Of a stretch of 64,000 nt of DNA, positions 1-13,100 are shown piece after piece. Numbering within the stretch: the first letter of the stretch is position 1; every line of letters begins with the position of its first letter. The translations under genes were made by a program, and so were the position numbers. The stretch comes from Axinella damicornis. Lineage: Eukaryota; Porifera; Demospongiae; Axinellida; Axinellidae. The DNA lies in assembly GCA_963931865.1 (NCBI GenBank), contig OZ007509.1:2433554-2497553 (forward strand), read 5' to 3'. The notes beneath the pieces were generated by a model. It did not search any database. It worked only from the letters and a program-made list of their open reading frames with translations, and was not told the DNA's origin.

Positions 1-166
1 TTGCAGCTGATGGACTACGCAGTCTAACCGTGGTAGAATTGAGTGTATTTAGCATGATAGTATTTCAGCAAGCTATGGGTTGTTACTTCATTTAAACGGT
101 GGCTTTAAATTGTGGGATTCCAAAATGCATGCCACAATAATTATTGTAAGCTAGCCTATGAAGTGC

Positions 167-290
167 ACGTGGTTATTGGTCCGGCAGGAAGCAGGGTGAT
201 GGGTTAGGGCCAGGCCATGGTGCTGAATGCGAAGGCGTGTCCATTAGCTATACTTAAAGTGTGCACTTCCTGCCGGACCAATATCCACGT
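167..290. repeat. 124-bp MITE-like inverted repeat
   Basis: 25-bp arms ACGTGGTTATTGGTCCGGCA... at 167-191 and 266-290 with one mismatch. Confidence 0.65.
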
Positions 291-889
291 TGTAAGTTTT
301 AACAGCAAAGGTTGCATGTCTGTGTCATGACTAAATAACCCGTGAGATAATATTGTACACCCACTTCTTTTACATTATGGTGTCTCAGTCAGGTACTGGT
401 TTCAAAGACCGAGGTCCCCCCCCCCCGATAACACGTTAGCATTTTCATCGCCATGGATTTTACCTAGTGATGTACTAGCAGGATATATAGTGCCTAGTCT
501 TGGCACCAGATCAAAACCAACCCCAGTGCCACTATGTAGCTATAGGGATGGGACCGAGGATGGGTAATGGCACTTCCTGTGTCTTTGAGAGGTGGTGTAA
601 GACAGGCCATCAATCACTTTATTTTCCCCAAAAAATTGTAATCAGTATTTGCTATAGCACATTTAAAATGAGCACAAACTAGTTGTTAGCTAGTAAATAA
701 ACAATAGGCAAAAAAATCTTCAGCATCTTACAAAATCACTTAATCCATGTAGCAACAACTACTCTAAATGCCTTGGTTTCAATCATACGATAATCATGGG
801 TCGGGAATCAATACAAAACAGTAACTAAGTCCTAAAACAGCTAGTGTAAAACAATTAAGCTAGCACTACGAAAACAATGTGTAGAATTC
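291..889. other. 3' flank of PARP gene 1
   Basis: No gene seen. A short C run at 417-427 and the candidate poly(A) signal only. Confidence 0.6.
618..623 (-). terminator. Candidate polyadenylation signal of gene 1
   Basis: AATAAA on the minus strand about 270 nt beyond the gene 1 stop codon. Position is plausible; there is no other support. Confidence 0.3.
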
Positions 890-1179
890 TCAGTTGAAGG
901 TGATCAGGTACTCCGGATAGGCCTGCCAGTCAAAGAAGACCACGAAGATCTTTGGGTCATTGATGCGGTCTACTGTGGAATCAAAGAGGATGTTTGGATC
1001 TTTGCTGGGATCTTTGGCAGGAGGTACTTTCATGGAACTGTTACCAAGTGTGTATTCGCCCGTTAGAACTCGAACCAAGTAGATGTGTTTGTTTCCACTG
1101 GCATCTGGCTTAGAATAGTTTGGGGCAGCAGAGTAGAAGGCATCTCGTGCAAAATAGCAGCCTTGGCCGTGAACAGTTG
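890..1179 (-). CDS. PARP14-like: Gene 1 exon 10: PARP catalytic domain, C-terminal part and stop
   Basis: A 290-nt terminal exon with the tyrosine motif [26 protein letters not shown], and [18 protein letters not shown]. The third triad residue is isoleucine, as in PARP10, instead of the glutamate of poly-ADP-ribosylating PARPs. Stop TGA at 890-892. Confidence 0.94.
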
Positions 1180-4100
1180 CTGCAGGAAGAAATCAAATTG
1201 CATGTTATTTGACCATTGACACCAAAAACAACTCAAGAAATGAACATAGTTGTTACTATAACATTAGCTATAGCAACCACACCTGTAACAGACCTACCGT
1301 TCTGTCCAGCAAAGCTCCTGTTGAAATTTGTGGCATTGATTTTGGCACAATTGCCCATTCCCGTGCCATGAAACAGCCGCCGTTCATTTTGACTCCCACG
1401 TGTGTGCTTGTCCATGACTTTCTTCTTTGCAATGTACTGGGCATAGAGGGCTGGGTTCTGTACGCGCTCAATCTTGACAATATTGTTGTATTTACCTGTC
1501 ATTGTCTTGTGAAACTCCTTCAAGACATTGTTGTATTCAGCACTACCTGTCCGGAGATCAAACAATTGTACTTGAAATTCATTGTTGGTTGCTTGGTCCA
1601 CTTTCATTGGCTCCCATGTGTCTGGTCTTTCTCCTATATAGTATAAAAGTACAATAATTACACGGCTCCCAAACAAAAGAAAAAGAAATATCACAATAAA
1701 GTCATGCATTCTATATAGCCAAATTTATATATTCATACCTTCTTGGAGTTGCTGTTCAAGATCAACACGATCTACCTTGAAGGTTTCTTTCGTCCAATGG
1801 TCTGTTCCTTCCATTTTGTCAAAATCGATTGTGAATAACTGGTGAATGTACTGCCTTTGACCACTTGTATGGGTTTGCTCAATGTCAAAGTTGGTATCTG
1901 GATCATAAATTTGTGGTATTGGATTCAGTCGCTTCCACTGGATGAGCTTCTGGAGGTGTTCAGCTTCTCGTCGTTTCCCAAGTTGCTCTACACAGGTAGA
2001 AATGGTTTGCTGAATTTTGTATTTCATCTGGAGTACTTCAGCTGAATTACCTTTCAAACGAATAATGTTCAGAGGAGAAGGGAAAACTCGCATCACAACT
2101 TCCATTTGTTCTGCAATTTTTTCCAGCATGTGTATATCAGACTGTTGGAGGTTTTCAATGTTTGAATCATCAATTTTATCTTCAATACATTGGACAGCAA
2201 TTATCTTATCTAGCATCTCTTCAGCCTGATGTACAGACTGCTTGTTTTCTCCAAATATTGTTAATTCCAGTTCTTTATCCATTCTTCCCTCAGGAGTTGT
2301 TTTGACAGTAGTTGTTGTGTCATTGCTGGAAGATGACCATAGGGAGCCTATGTAATGCCTTGCACGCTGGAACCACCCAGACTGTGAAGCATCTGGATTG
2401 CTGAATGCTTTGATGAAAGCTTTGTATATGTCAGGCTTGATAACAACAATACGTATGGTTGTAAGACAGTTAGGACTTGAGGACATAAACTGCTGAATGG
2501 CTTTCATCATTTCTTTCACAACTATTTCGGTTGAGATAACATGGACACCTGTACCCAGGGCTGGAAATGCTATGGAGTCATACTTGCATTCTTCTGCTTT
2601 CTGTAGGCATGCCTCGATTGTACTACCCAGTTTCTTTGGATCCTCAATGCATACATGGAAAACCGATTTGCAGTTCAGGGACCCAGAATGTGTGGGAATA
2701 ACTTTCCCTTCATCAAGAAATGTGCCTTGTGATGTCAGTGTATTACAGTACTGCTGCAACCTAGGACCTGCCTTTCTGGCTAGAGCACCTGCTACCCCTG
2801 GACCTACCAGCTGCATCATCTTATTTGTTGTGTTAACCACTGCATCACTGCTGTCTTCTGTGATGTCACCCTGAATTACTTGAACCTTCAGTTCTCCAAA
2901 GTCATAAATCTGTGCCATATGTTTATCACTAGGTGTGGCTTGTGACCCACTTGGTGTGCCAGTACTAGTGATGGGAGAAAATGTTGTAGACAGAGCTTGA
3001 TTTGGCCATGAAATTGTTTCATCAGATTGTGGTGAGCTCGAGTCATCATGACTTGCAATCTCCTTTACAAATGCTGCATAAGTGTCAGCCATGTAAACTA
3101 TTAAATATACCTCCACGAGACTTGTGCGTTTTGTTGACAAATAACTTGATATCTCACCAACCATTATCCTGGCCACGACATCATTTGGGAATCTAAGGTT
3201 GCCAGTTCCAATAGCTGGAAAGGCAATGGAAGTTACTCCACGATTTGTGCATTCCTTCATGCACTTAAGCATTGAAGTCTTTAATACCTGCAGAAGGAAA
3301 GTCTAATTGAAGTTTATAATAAAAATAAAAAGCAGAATTACGTACCTTTTCTGATTTGCCTCCTGGTCCATCATAATTTGGAATAACAACATGGAAGATG
3401 TGGCGGCATTCCAATTTACCACCTCCAGTGATGGCCACATCACCAACTGAAATGGGGGCCTTCTTGTCACATTCAGCTTGCAAATCTGGACCACCTGATT
3501 TTAGCAACAATTTGGATACTGCTCCTGATGAGAGGTCAAGCCTGGTGTTCGTGGAATTCACATACACATCAGCCTATAGATTGATAAGATAAAGTATGAT
3601 TTTTAAAAGTACTCTCCTTTGCACTCCCACGTTCTCATACTGTAGTCTCCCGCACAGGGTAGCTTGACTCGTTTTAACTCCCCCTGATGAGCGTCTTGCT
3701 AAACTACACGTGCTCAGTATGTTATACGTTGCGACGCGATACAAGTCATTTCAAATTTCACTGCCAGTGCCACTCTTCTGCCAGCGGAAATTTTCCGTAG
3801 TACATGACCGACAATATTGTTGTTCTTGAGGGTAGCTACAGCAAAGTCGTTGTGAACGTTATGGCCCTCACCTGGGAACTCTTCTCACCTCGCCTAGCCT
3901 CGTTCCCAGGCCTCCACGCCTCGCTTGCAATACGAAAAGCGGGCGGAAGGCCTAGTAGATTTTGTCACACGATATGTGCCACCGCTGACGTCACGAATTC
4001 TATTAACAGTAATTCAACTGTTCCAGAGACACTACAGAGACCAGATGAGAGGCAGGTCCTACAACACCCTATACAACGATTTGAAACTAAGCCGCTCAGA

Positions 4101-7100
4101 GATACAGTGGTTATAATTTGGAAGCACACTTTATACCGTTCACTCTGGGCAGTGAGCCATTGCTCTGGAAAGTATAACACTTGCATCTCAGCACTACTTC
4201 AAATGTAAGACTTCTAGCTTGGATAAGCTTGCTCTTCTGGCCGTTGACCTGTCTTCGTTACTTCGTACACAATCGTATAGCTACTGTATACTTGTCTTGA
4301 ATGGATGACACTTTATGACGGTCGCGGCACGTATCACATGATGAAATCTACCAGGCCTTCCCCCCACTTTTCATACTGCAAGCAACAAAAGCTGGGCATG
4401 GAGGCCTGAGAACAAGGCTAGGTAGAGATTACGCAGCTTTGTAAACATGACCACGAACAGTTCTCTGTACTTTGTAGCTGTTTTGTTAACCTTGGCAGTG
4501 TCATAATAGTTAGTGTACACAGCACTTCACGTAAAAACGTTTTTGCGGGGGGGGGGGGGGGGGGGGGGGGGGGGTATACTTGAGACTATTCGAATATAAG
4601 CCCTCCCCCCACTTTAAGGTGGATGTAGTGTACAAAATTGGGGGGCGTAGTAACGGGAGACTATGGTACATTTAACTATGTTCAAGAACCAACATACCGT
4701 AACATCCAATAGACTTCCTTGATTGAGCTTTATGGCGTCAGAGAGTCTTGGAGCAGTTAGTTTCTTTTTGCGTTTCTTCTGCATAGGAGCTGTGGCACCA
4801 GAAGAAGTTACTGCTGGCAGACCCATCACACGTGATGCAGGTGCTGGTAGCCCCATCGCATGAGGTCTGGGTGCTGTGGTAATGGTTGGTGTCTGTTTCT
4901 CGTTTTGAGTATATATATTTGGAGGTGGCAAATACTTTTTGAGAGCTTTTTGGAATTCTCGGGCATCACTGTCTTTATGGAGAACAAAATTGATTTCACG
5001 ATGTAATGCAGGGTTACTTTTGCTAAAATCAACTACTGCTTTTATAAGAGTATCCGCACAAATATCAATTGGGAATTTAAATATTCCTGCACTGATCGCT
5101 GGGATTGCAATGGATTGGTACTTCTGAGCATCCTCTAAGCTCTTCTTACACACCTGTGAGAGCAGGAGCACTTCTCTGACTTGATTTCCAGTCCACACAG
5201 GGCCCACTGCATGCACTAATGCTTTACAATGTAGGTTACCTACTTTTGTGGTGAACCATGTGTCACCTTCCCAAATTGTTCCTTTTGCTCTCACATACTT
5301 TGTGGATTCTTGCTGGATCACTGGACCACCTTTATTGGATATGGCTCTGGCAACTCCACCATTATGCTTCAGGTTACCGTTGGCAGCATTGACAATAACT
5401 TCAGCTTTAGTGAACTCTGAGATATCACCCACGTAGATTGCTATTTTAAACAATTCATTTGTACGAGCAACACATACTAGTGCAAAATTAAGATCTTCCA
5501 TGTCTGCCATATCTGCTGCTGTTTCTATGTCATCTGAAGTTGCAGCTTCACCAAACTCAATGCACACTTTGTGTTCTGCCTCAATGCCAGCCAGCATTAT
5601 CCTCGCTTGATCTTTTTCCTGGAAGTACTTGGATGCTCCTGGCCGGGAGAGGGGAATGGATGACTTTGCTATTGATTGTTCAAGAGTTGCAATATCATTG
5701 CAGATCTTCTGAACTGGGAGGCATTCACCTTTCAACCGTATCACTGGATTAACAACGTCTTTGTCAGGTGCAATCAGTTCAATATTACACTGATGGCACA
5801 GGTTCACAATAGTGCCCCACTTTGTATGCATAGGGCCGCAAAAGAGACGCCACACACCTTTTTCAAGTTGAACGGGTTTGACCACAGTGCATTTCTCTCT
5901 GATGACGTTTACAAGAATTTGGTAGCACCTAGTGACTTCCTCAGTGAATCCAACAACTAAAAGTTGATGCTCAACGGTTGAGGTTACTATTTTGATACAG
6001 TTCTGTGTTTCAAGATTTAGGCAGAGTTGATCGAAGTCCTTAAGATCTGGCAGCAGTGACATGAATGACTCCGTTAAAGGATGAGCTTTGACTAGAGTTG
6101 CTGCTTGAAGAGAACCAGCAGCTGTTCTAGCTGCCTCAATATGATGTTGATCACAAAGAAGAAGAAGAGTTCCTGATGAGGTTTGCTCAAAGTACGTAGC
6201 AAGTTGGCATTGCTGTTTGTCAAGAAACTTGTTAAGCCGTTGCCTTCCACCTCCAGTAGAAAGGTACTGTGCAATGAGGGGGTGTAACTGTACAAGAACA
6301 GAGACATGGGAATAGTATCCTGTCAAAGCCTGTTTGACCACTTGGACATTTCGAACACTCCCCTGCAGACATATTGTACTGTCTGTGTCACTGAAATGAA
6401 CTTGCACATCTGGAAAAGCATTAATGAGTTGCTGCTGTTTCATCTGTGAGAGAAAATTGTAGTCTTCTGGTTTAAGAGGTACTTGTTCTTGTGTCTTCAT
6501 AAATGTAGAATGGATTCCTTCAATCTTTGCTTGAAGAGTTTTTATTGCATTAACATGACCTGCTGCTGTGGCTGCAGTATAGTTATCATGGTAAACGAGG
6601 ACAACTGATGGACTTTGCTGCTGCGTCTGAATGAGAACGGGCGTGATCTCAGATGCAGCTTCTTTAGGAATGCGTATCTCTATTTTAATATAGTTTGAAT
6701 GAACAAAGGAGGTAACAGCTTGTTGGCACTGCTGCTGCCAACCAGGTTTTGGGTAGCCAATGGGAGTCAATTGTATTGCTCCCTGCTGTGCATTTACTTT
6801 AACCTGGACACAGAGAGCACAAGTGCTACTTTGCAAGCCCTCTGGGCTCTTCTGGAGGGACTCTGCAATGACAGGGTCTACAGGTATTTCGAGAGGTTTG
6901 GGTGGGACGGACTTGTCAGAAATAAAGTCCTGTAGAGTTCGCTTAATGTGGACAACATCGGTACTGAAACCAGCAACCACTACCTCCCGATTCAAGGTCA
7001 CTATTAGAACAGGGTGCTGCTTCTGGAGTTCTTCACAGAGCTGACCATATTCTTGCTGGAGCTCTGGAAGTATTGAAACAAACCTTTGAGGGAATTGCTC

Positions 7101-10100
7101 ACTACTGATATGAAATACTTTTTGAATAGAAGCTGCAACTGCCTCAGTTGGTTCAGTTTGTGCTTTACTACATAGGATGCAAAGCTTTGGATCAGACTGT
7201 GAAAGTTGCTCGAAGTGAACAGCAACAGATCGCTTCTCCAGGAGCGTTTTCAGCCTCTTTCTTCCAACCTCTGTTGCCAAGAATTGCACAAGAACCGGGT
7301 GCAGTTGTAAGGGGATGGAGATGTGTGAGGCAAAATCTGGAAGGAACTTTTGGAGCTTTGCCACATCCCGGGTAGAGCCTTGCAAGAGCAAGGAGGAGTT
7401 TGTTGGGTTGAACTGAATGCGAACTTCTGGATGAGCATCAGTGATCTGCTTTTTCATCACCTGAGTCAGAAATGCATACTCTTTTGCATTGAGGGTTACC
7501 TGCTCTTGTGTTTGGGTATAACTTGAACAAATGTCCTCAACCTTGGCTTGGAAAGTCTTAACGACGTTTGATTCTCCCACTACTGTGGCAGTGGTGTTAC
7601 CTGAGCCAATTTCAAAAGTGAAAGATGGTTCTTGCTGACTAGTGCGAAACAAGAATGGCATTATATCACCGGCTGCCTGCTTGGGAATATCTACTTCCGT
7701 CTTAATGATAGTTGAAGCAATAAATGCAGTGATATGCTCAGTGCAATGCTGCTGCCAGCCTGGTTGAGTGAACTTCACTGTTGGGATGACTCGAACAGCA
7801 ACCTTGCCAATGTCAACTGTGATCTGGACGTTTAGTTCCTGTGCATACTTTTGCAACTCTTGTGGGTTTTTGTCAAGGGACTTCACTATGAAGGGATCGA
7901 CAAGAATTTCGAAAGGTTGAGATGCAATGCCAGACATTGACGAAACAGCTGCACTTGGAACAGCAGCAGCTGCAGGTGATTGCCAAGTCAGCTCATTGGA
8001 TGGTTTTGGTACATTCAGGCTTCTTTCCACATTCACGTTAGCCCCAAATCTGGTGTGAGGCATTTCAAGAACTTTATCAAGTACTGTGAAATGAAGTTTA
8101 CAGTAGAATATTCATTAACCATGCAGCAGGAACACTGGATATACTTTTTTTTGTATAAAACTTCTGTAGCCTTAACTCAACATGCAGTGATGGACATTTC
8201 AACATGAGAGTGGAAGTGGGGACCCAGTAGTAGACCCAGTTACATTTCTTGTCACAGAGGCGTGCCCAGTGTAGGTGTAATTGAAACGCTGATTGCGCTA
8301 AGAATGCAAATTATCGGAAGATAAAAGCTCCTTTCTGTACTATTTGTCATGCAGCCTTACCTTCAAGCAGTCAGCGATGTCCCCTAACCCCACCCCGAAA
8401 CATTTGCTGCTAACGGAAGGGCGGTAGACTTCTTTGTTATTTCAGTATTGCCGTAAACCGGTGTTTATTGAAGTTGGAGATGGCTGAAAGGTTCGTAGAA
8501 GCTACGAAGGGGTGTCATCAACCAATAATGAAGTACATTTTCATATGAGCTGTTTAAACTGTGCTGTTTTTGACTCTTCGATCAATCGGTGATGCAATTA
8601 GTAGTAGATTACGTGCACGCTCTTCAATTTCATTGGCCATCTCAAATTCCAGATGGGAAAGGTATTAGCTAGTGACATGAAATCTCACTCAAAACACCAG
8701 ACCCTCTCCGCGGGGGTGCGCATAGATGGGGCTGGATACAAGACTAGGGACCCATTGTGGGGGGTCCCCATTTTTCCATGATATAGCTAACAATGATAGA
8801 GGTGGCAGCTCTTGATCACAAAGCTTATTACACTACTGGTAGGAAAATTGTGACACATAAAATTAATGGTGGTGGAGATACAAGTGCTTTTGTCTTCCCA
8901 TCAGCCGCCATTGCTCGAGCGCTCTCTTCGACTTACGTTGCCAGTACAGTTCTTACAAAAGGCCCACAAAGATTCTGACCACACAGTTGTGATCACTGTC
9001 ATTCACTGGTGCTTGTGTGCTGAAACTCACCATGCTGGCCAATTGTGAATGCTGTAATCATCTTCCCTTTGGCCGCCACATTGCTAGCTTCAACTAGATC
9101 GATGCGATGCAGCATAATAGCATGGTAATCATGTGGCATGTGTGTTAATTGGAACGAGCTGTAAGCTATTCGCCAATACCTAGCTTGCACTACCTGTGGT
9201 TACCAGTAGTGCAGTTTCCACTTGTTACCCATAGAAGAACATACTTGGAGACCTGGACTAGGATTCAATGAGCCTAGGATGTCAACCTATCTTGGGAAGT
9301 GGTCCACATGTAAATATAAAAAATTGAAGGGGATACTGTCCTACAAGCACTGCAAGATTGTTACTCTTGGATAAGCAGACTCAATTTAATTGCAGATTCA
9401 ACAAATTGCAAACTCAGCAAGAAAATACACGTCTTGCCTGCTTCAAACTCTAGTGTGTATCGCATGAACGTTTATACCAAAGTGATTATTCTTGTAAATG
9501 CTGTTGAATTTCTCATTAGCCGGATAGACAGTTCCTCTCAGCAGGGCCGGCGCCAGCTATTTGGGAGTGGTACGGCCACTGCTGAAGGGAGTGCATAGAG
9601 GTGTGTAGTGTCGATCAATCCGCGCGAAGCGCGGAAATTGTTTTCACCTTCATTTTTCAGTTAGCAGGATGAGCTCTCCGTAGCACCTTCGTGCTTTGCA
9701 CTGCACTGCCACTACTTTCCGTGACTGTCTCACTCTCGACGTGGAAAGGAAAATGTAAGTTGGCTGGAAGGGTAGCTACATCACGAGCATCTCGTTGTTT
9801 GAAGCTGGTTGCCATCACGGTGCGTTAGTCCTGTCTCCATTCCGTGTGTGTTGGTCTCGTCCCTAGACCATGAAAATCGACGCGATTTGAAACCAAGACT
9901 CGTGATAACATGGAGCAGTCTGTCCTGGCCTTATGGTCGCAGCTTTGGCCGGCGGAAGCCTCAAGGAGGAAACTTTGGATGTAGCTAGCTATGCGCTCGT
10001 AAGTCAGAATCCCAGCAACGCCATTTTTCCTCCTCAAAAACTGGTACGGCCATGGCCGTACCGGCTGTACCGTGGCGCCGGCCCATCTCAGTGCAAATAT

Positions 10101-13100
10101 GGTAGCAATGTCCATTTTCCCATAGCTTATACATAATTGAAACTTTGGATACAAAATTCTCAGATGATGCTTTTAAGTATAACTCCGTAACTTAAGTGGC
10201 AAGTCAGACAGCAGTGGCCTACCATACTGTGTGGAATGGACTGCAGATTGGACTCATTCTGTGGACTCACAGATTCAAGCTGTAAGTGGAAGTATACATT
10301 GATCTGATACCCAAACCTGCTGTAGCAGAGGCCCGGAGCGAATGCCACAATAGCTACTTTGCGAAATGGAGACATTGATGCTCTAGACATAGAAATCAGC
10401 TCTGGCTTCAACTTCAACCATCACACCATCATCCTCAGATGACAAGTAATTACCTCTCAGGTAGGTCAATACGTGGCATAGTCTGCCTGACATTGATGCT
10501 TGCTGTCTACCAAACTTAGCTAATTATAACTGCCCCCACATGTAGAAAGATCGAGGCAAGGCAGTAACTCACAATACAGCATGTGGCCATGAAGCACAGG
10601 CAACTGCAAAGGCACACCACAATCTATGAGTCAACACCTATAGTGCTAATAACGCCAACTTCCACGGCTTCTGTTTCTCAGGCAGTAAGGTCAATTAATA
10701 CCACTCCAGGTCATTGGTAAATACTCTCCAACTCGATACTATCAAATGGATGCTGGCGTGTTGAGCGTTGCAGTGGGCACCTGGTATGGGAGCGGTGAGT
10801 CCACCATTGATGGCCGTACCATGGAATGAGTCCATTCTGCAGTCCATTCCACGTTTTACAGTAGACTCACTGCATCATCAAATACCAGGAAATTTTATAA
10901 CATATTTCTAGGAGAAGAATAATTGTCATGAAAATGACCAGGTATTGGTCTGAAAGTATGTACCAAAGTCAAATTTCGTACTGGATCTTAATCAACTGGC
11001 TTGCTTATTGCTCATTGCTAATTAAGATATTTCTCAACAGCTCCTAGATAATCTTCCTGCAGCCATGTACGTATGTTGGAAGCACGGCACTGTCCATTAT
11101 GCAGGTGCAGAATGAAGGCTGGCTGTACTAAATAGAGTGCAGTGGAAATCTGAGCTAGTTTTAGTATACATGTATGTATTACTAGGTATACACACATACA
11201 TAAATGTGCCTCACGCTGAACATGTGCAAACATTTATGCAGAGTCGGAGATGGCGAAGCGACGGCGACGGTAAAAGTAAATGCAATTACAATTACCATTT
11301 AAATCAGCATCTCATACACATACTGTTTACCTGTGGGATCTTCGAATGTAACAACAGCCTCTCCATTTCCAAGCAGTTGAACGTCTTGTACTTTCCCTCC
11401 TCCTGATCTTGGACTTTCGAAATAATACGTGATAAGTTCTGCATCGTAACGGTTTGTATCTATGTTCTGAACTCGGATGCAGCTAGGGGCTTTGTATAAC
11501 TCAGCTTGGATGTAGGACCCCTTCACTTTTGCACTTCCAATCTTGGCGATCAGTTCCAATAGCTCTGCAATAACAGTATACGCAATGCACGTTTATGTTC
11601 GGAGCATTACCAGTCTTAGAACTGTACCATAATTATTACAAGTGTAAAAAGACATTTTAAAAATGTATAGAGATGTAGGGATATAGCAGAACTGTAAAAA
11701 GAAAGGAAACAAGGTAGGGATGATGGCATAAAACAGTTCAGTATACAACCCCCTACATGTTGTCCGTGTTATTTCAGCTTACGTATCTCGATGAATTATA
11801 TGGAGAATGTAGTGGAACTGCTCACGCATGCGTGAACAGTGGATACCAGGCGCTCTTCTCCCCAATTACCGAGCGCCTGGAAACGAGGCTAGCTGATAGC
11901 ATTCACTCCGCACACAGTTCACAACTTTGAGTTCAAAGTTCAAAGTTGCTCTACCAAGTCTATGATGTTAAGATTGCTAAAATTTAATGGAATGGAATTA
12001 TCTCCAGACGCGGAATCACGTAACGTCATGTGATATGAATGCTTATTGCCGAGCGTAGCTATAGCGAGGCAACTAATCCTGACAACTGTCTGATACCAGG
12101 AGCGCATGAGCCGCCGAAGGCAGTCAAACTCAGCATGTGCGCCCCTAGCCGAAGTAGTAGTCCTTCACAGGTCCCAAAATTTACCTTATATGGCTAGAGG
12201 CTGTTACGTAGAAGTGTGAAAAACAAATTGGCATTTGTGCGGTACTGCAAAGGTCTTCCATATAAGGTATAACCATAAGGTGTAAGGGATTACAACATGT
12301 CTATGTTTAGTTCGACGCTCCTTAACCGCCTTTGGCGGCTCATGCGCTCCTGCTGATACTGAGCTAGGGTTTGTATATACATACGCGCACAAGCTTTACT
12401 AGGAATACGTATCCGCATAATTGCCTTGCGCGCACGCCGCGGCCGCATGCGCAGCCTGGCCACATGCAAGTATGATATATGGCTAAGTGTGTGAGTGTGG
12501 AGCTGAGATAAACATGTTGATTACACTCACTGTTCGACTCCACATGTAGCTGCTCTAGCTCTGCAAGCCCTGAAGGCCCCGCTCGCTTGTACCCTAGCCT
12601 CTGGCTATGCGAGACTATTGTGGAGTTGCGGTATAGTCGACTGTTTGACTCCATATGTAGCTGCTCCAGCTCTGCAAGCCCTGGAGTACCGCGCGCTCGT
12701 CCACTGATCTGAGTCTCAAGGTTGTAGTTCTCGCACCGTCGAGCCCTCACAGCAAATAAAACTCAATTGGCCGGCAGGAAACCCGCAACATTCCTATCAA
12801 CATTCCTGAGCGTGACATATTCCGGTACGTACGTACCACGTACATATGTACGTACGCACGTACATACATACGTATATAGTGATAAATAGATCCCCCATTC
12901 AGAGCCTCGCGCTAATGCGCTCGGCAATAAAGGAATGCAATACAGTTAGTATTGTATCCGTGTATTGTAGTGCATCGGCGTGTGGAGCGGCTGCTGTGGT
13001 AGTCTCGTGCCCAGCCGGAAACTTGTACGGAATATCCGTCTGGTGACTTTCAGCAACATTCTCGGTCTTCATTGAATATTAACCGGAAGTCCTACGCATG

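Larger units (their letters stand above)
8084..11330. other. Intron 5 of PARP gene 1
   Basis: Besides the CAGGG element (9542-10086) and the worn inverted repeat (10200-10880), nothing coding was recognised; 8690-8765 holds a piece of the 'ccagaccctc' foldback family. Confidence 0.6.

Noticed and set aside
12822..12878. ACGTACGT-rich stretch as a regulatory site
   Set aside because: Simple repeat that belongs to a dispersed element also at 33140-33170.
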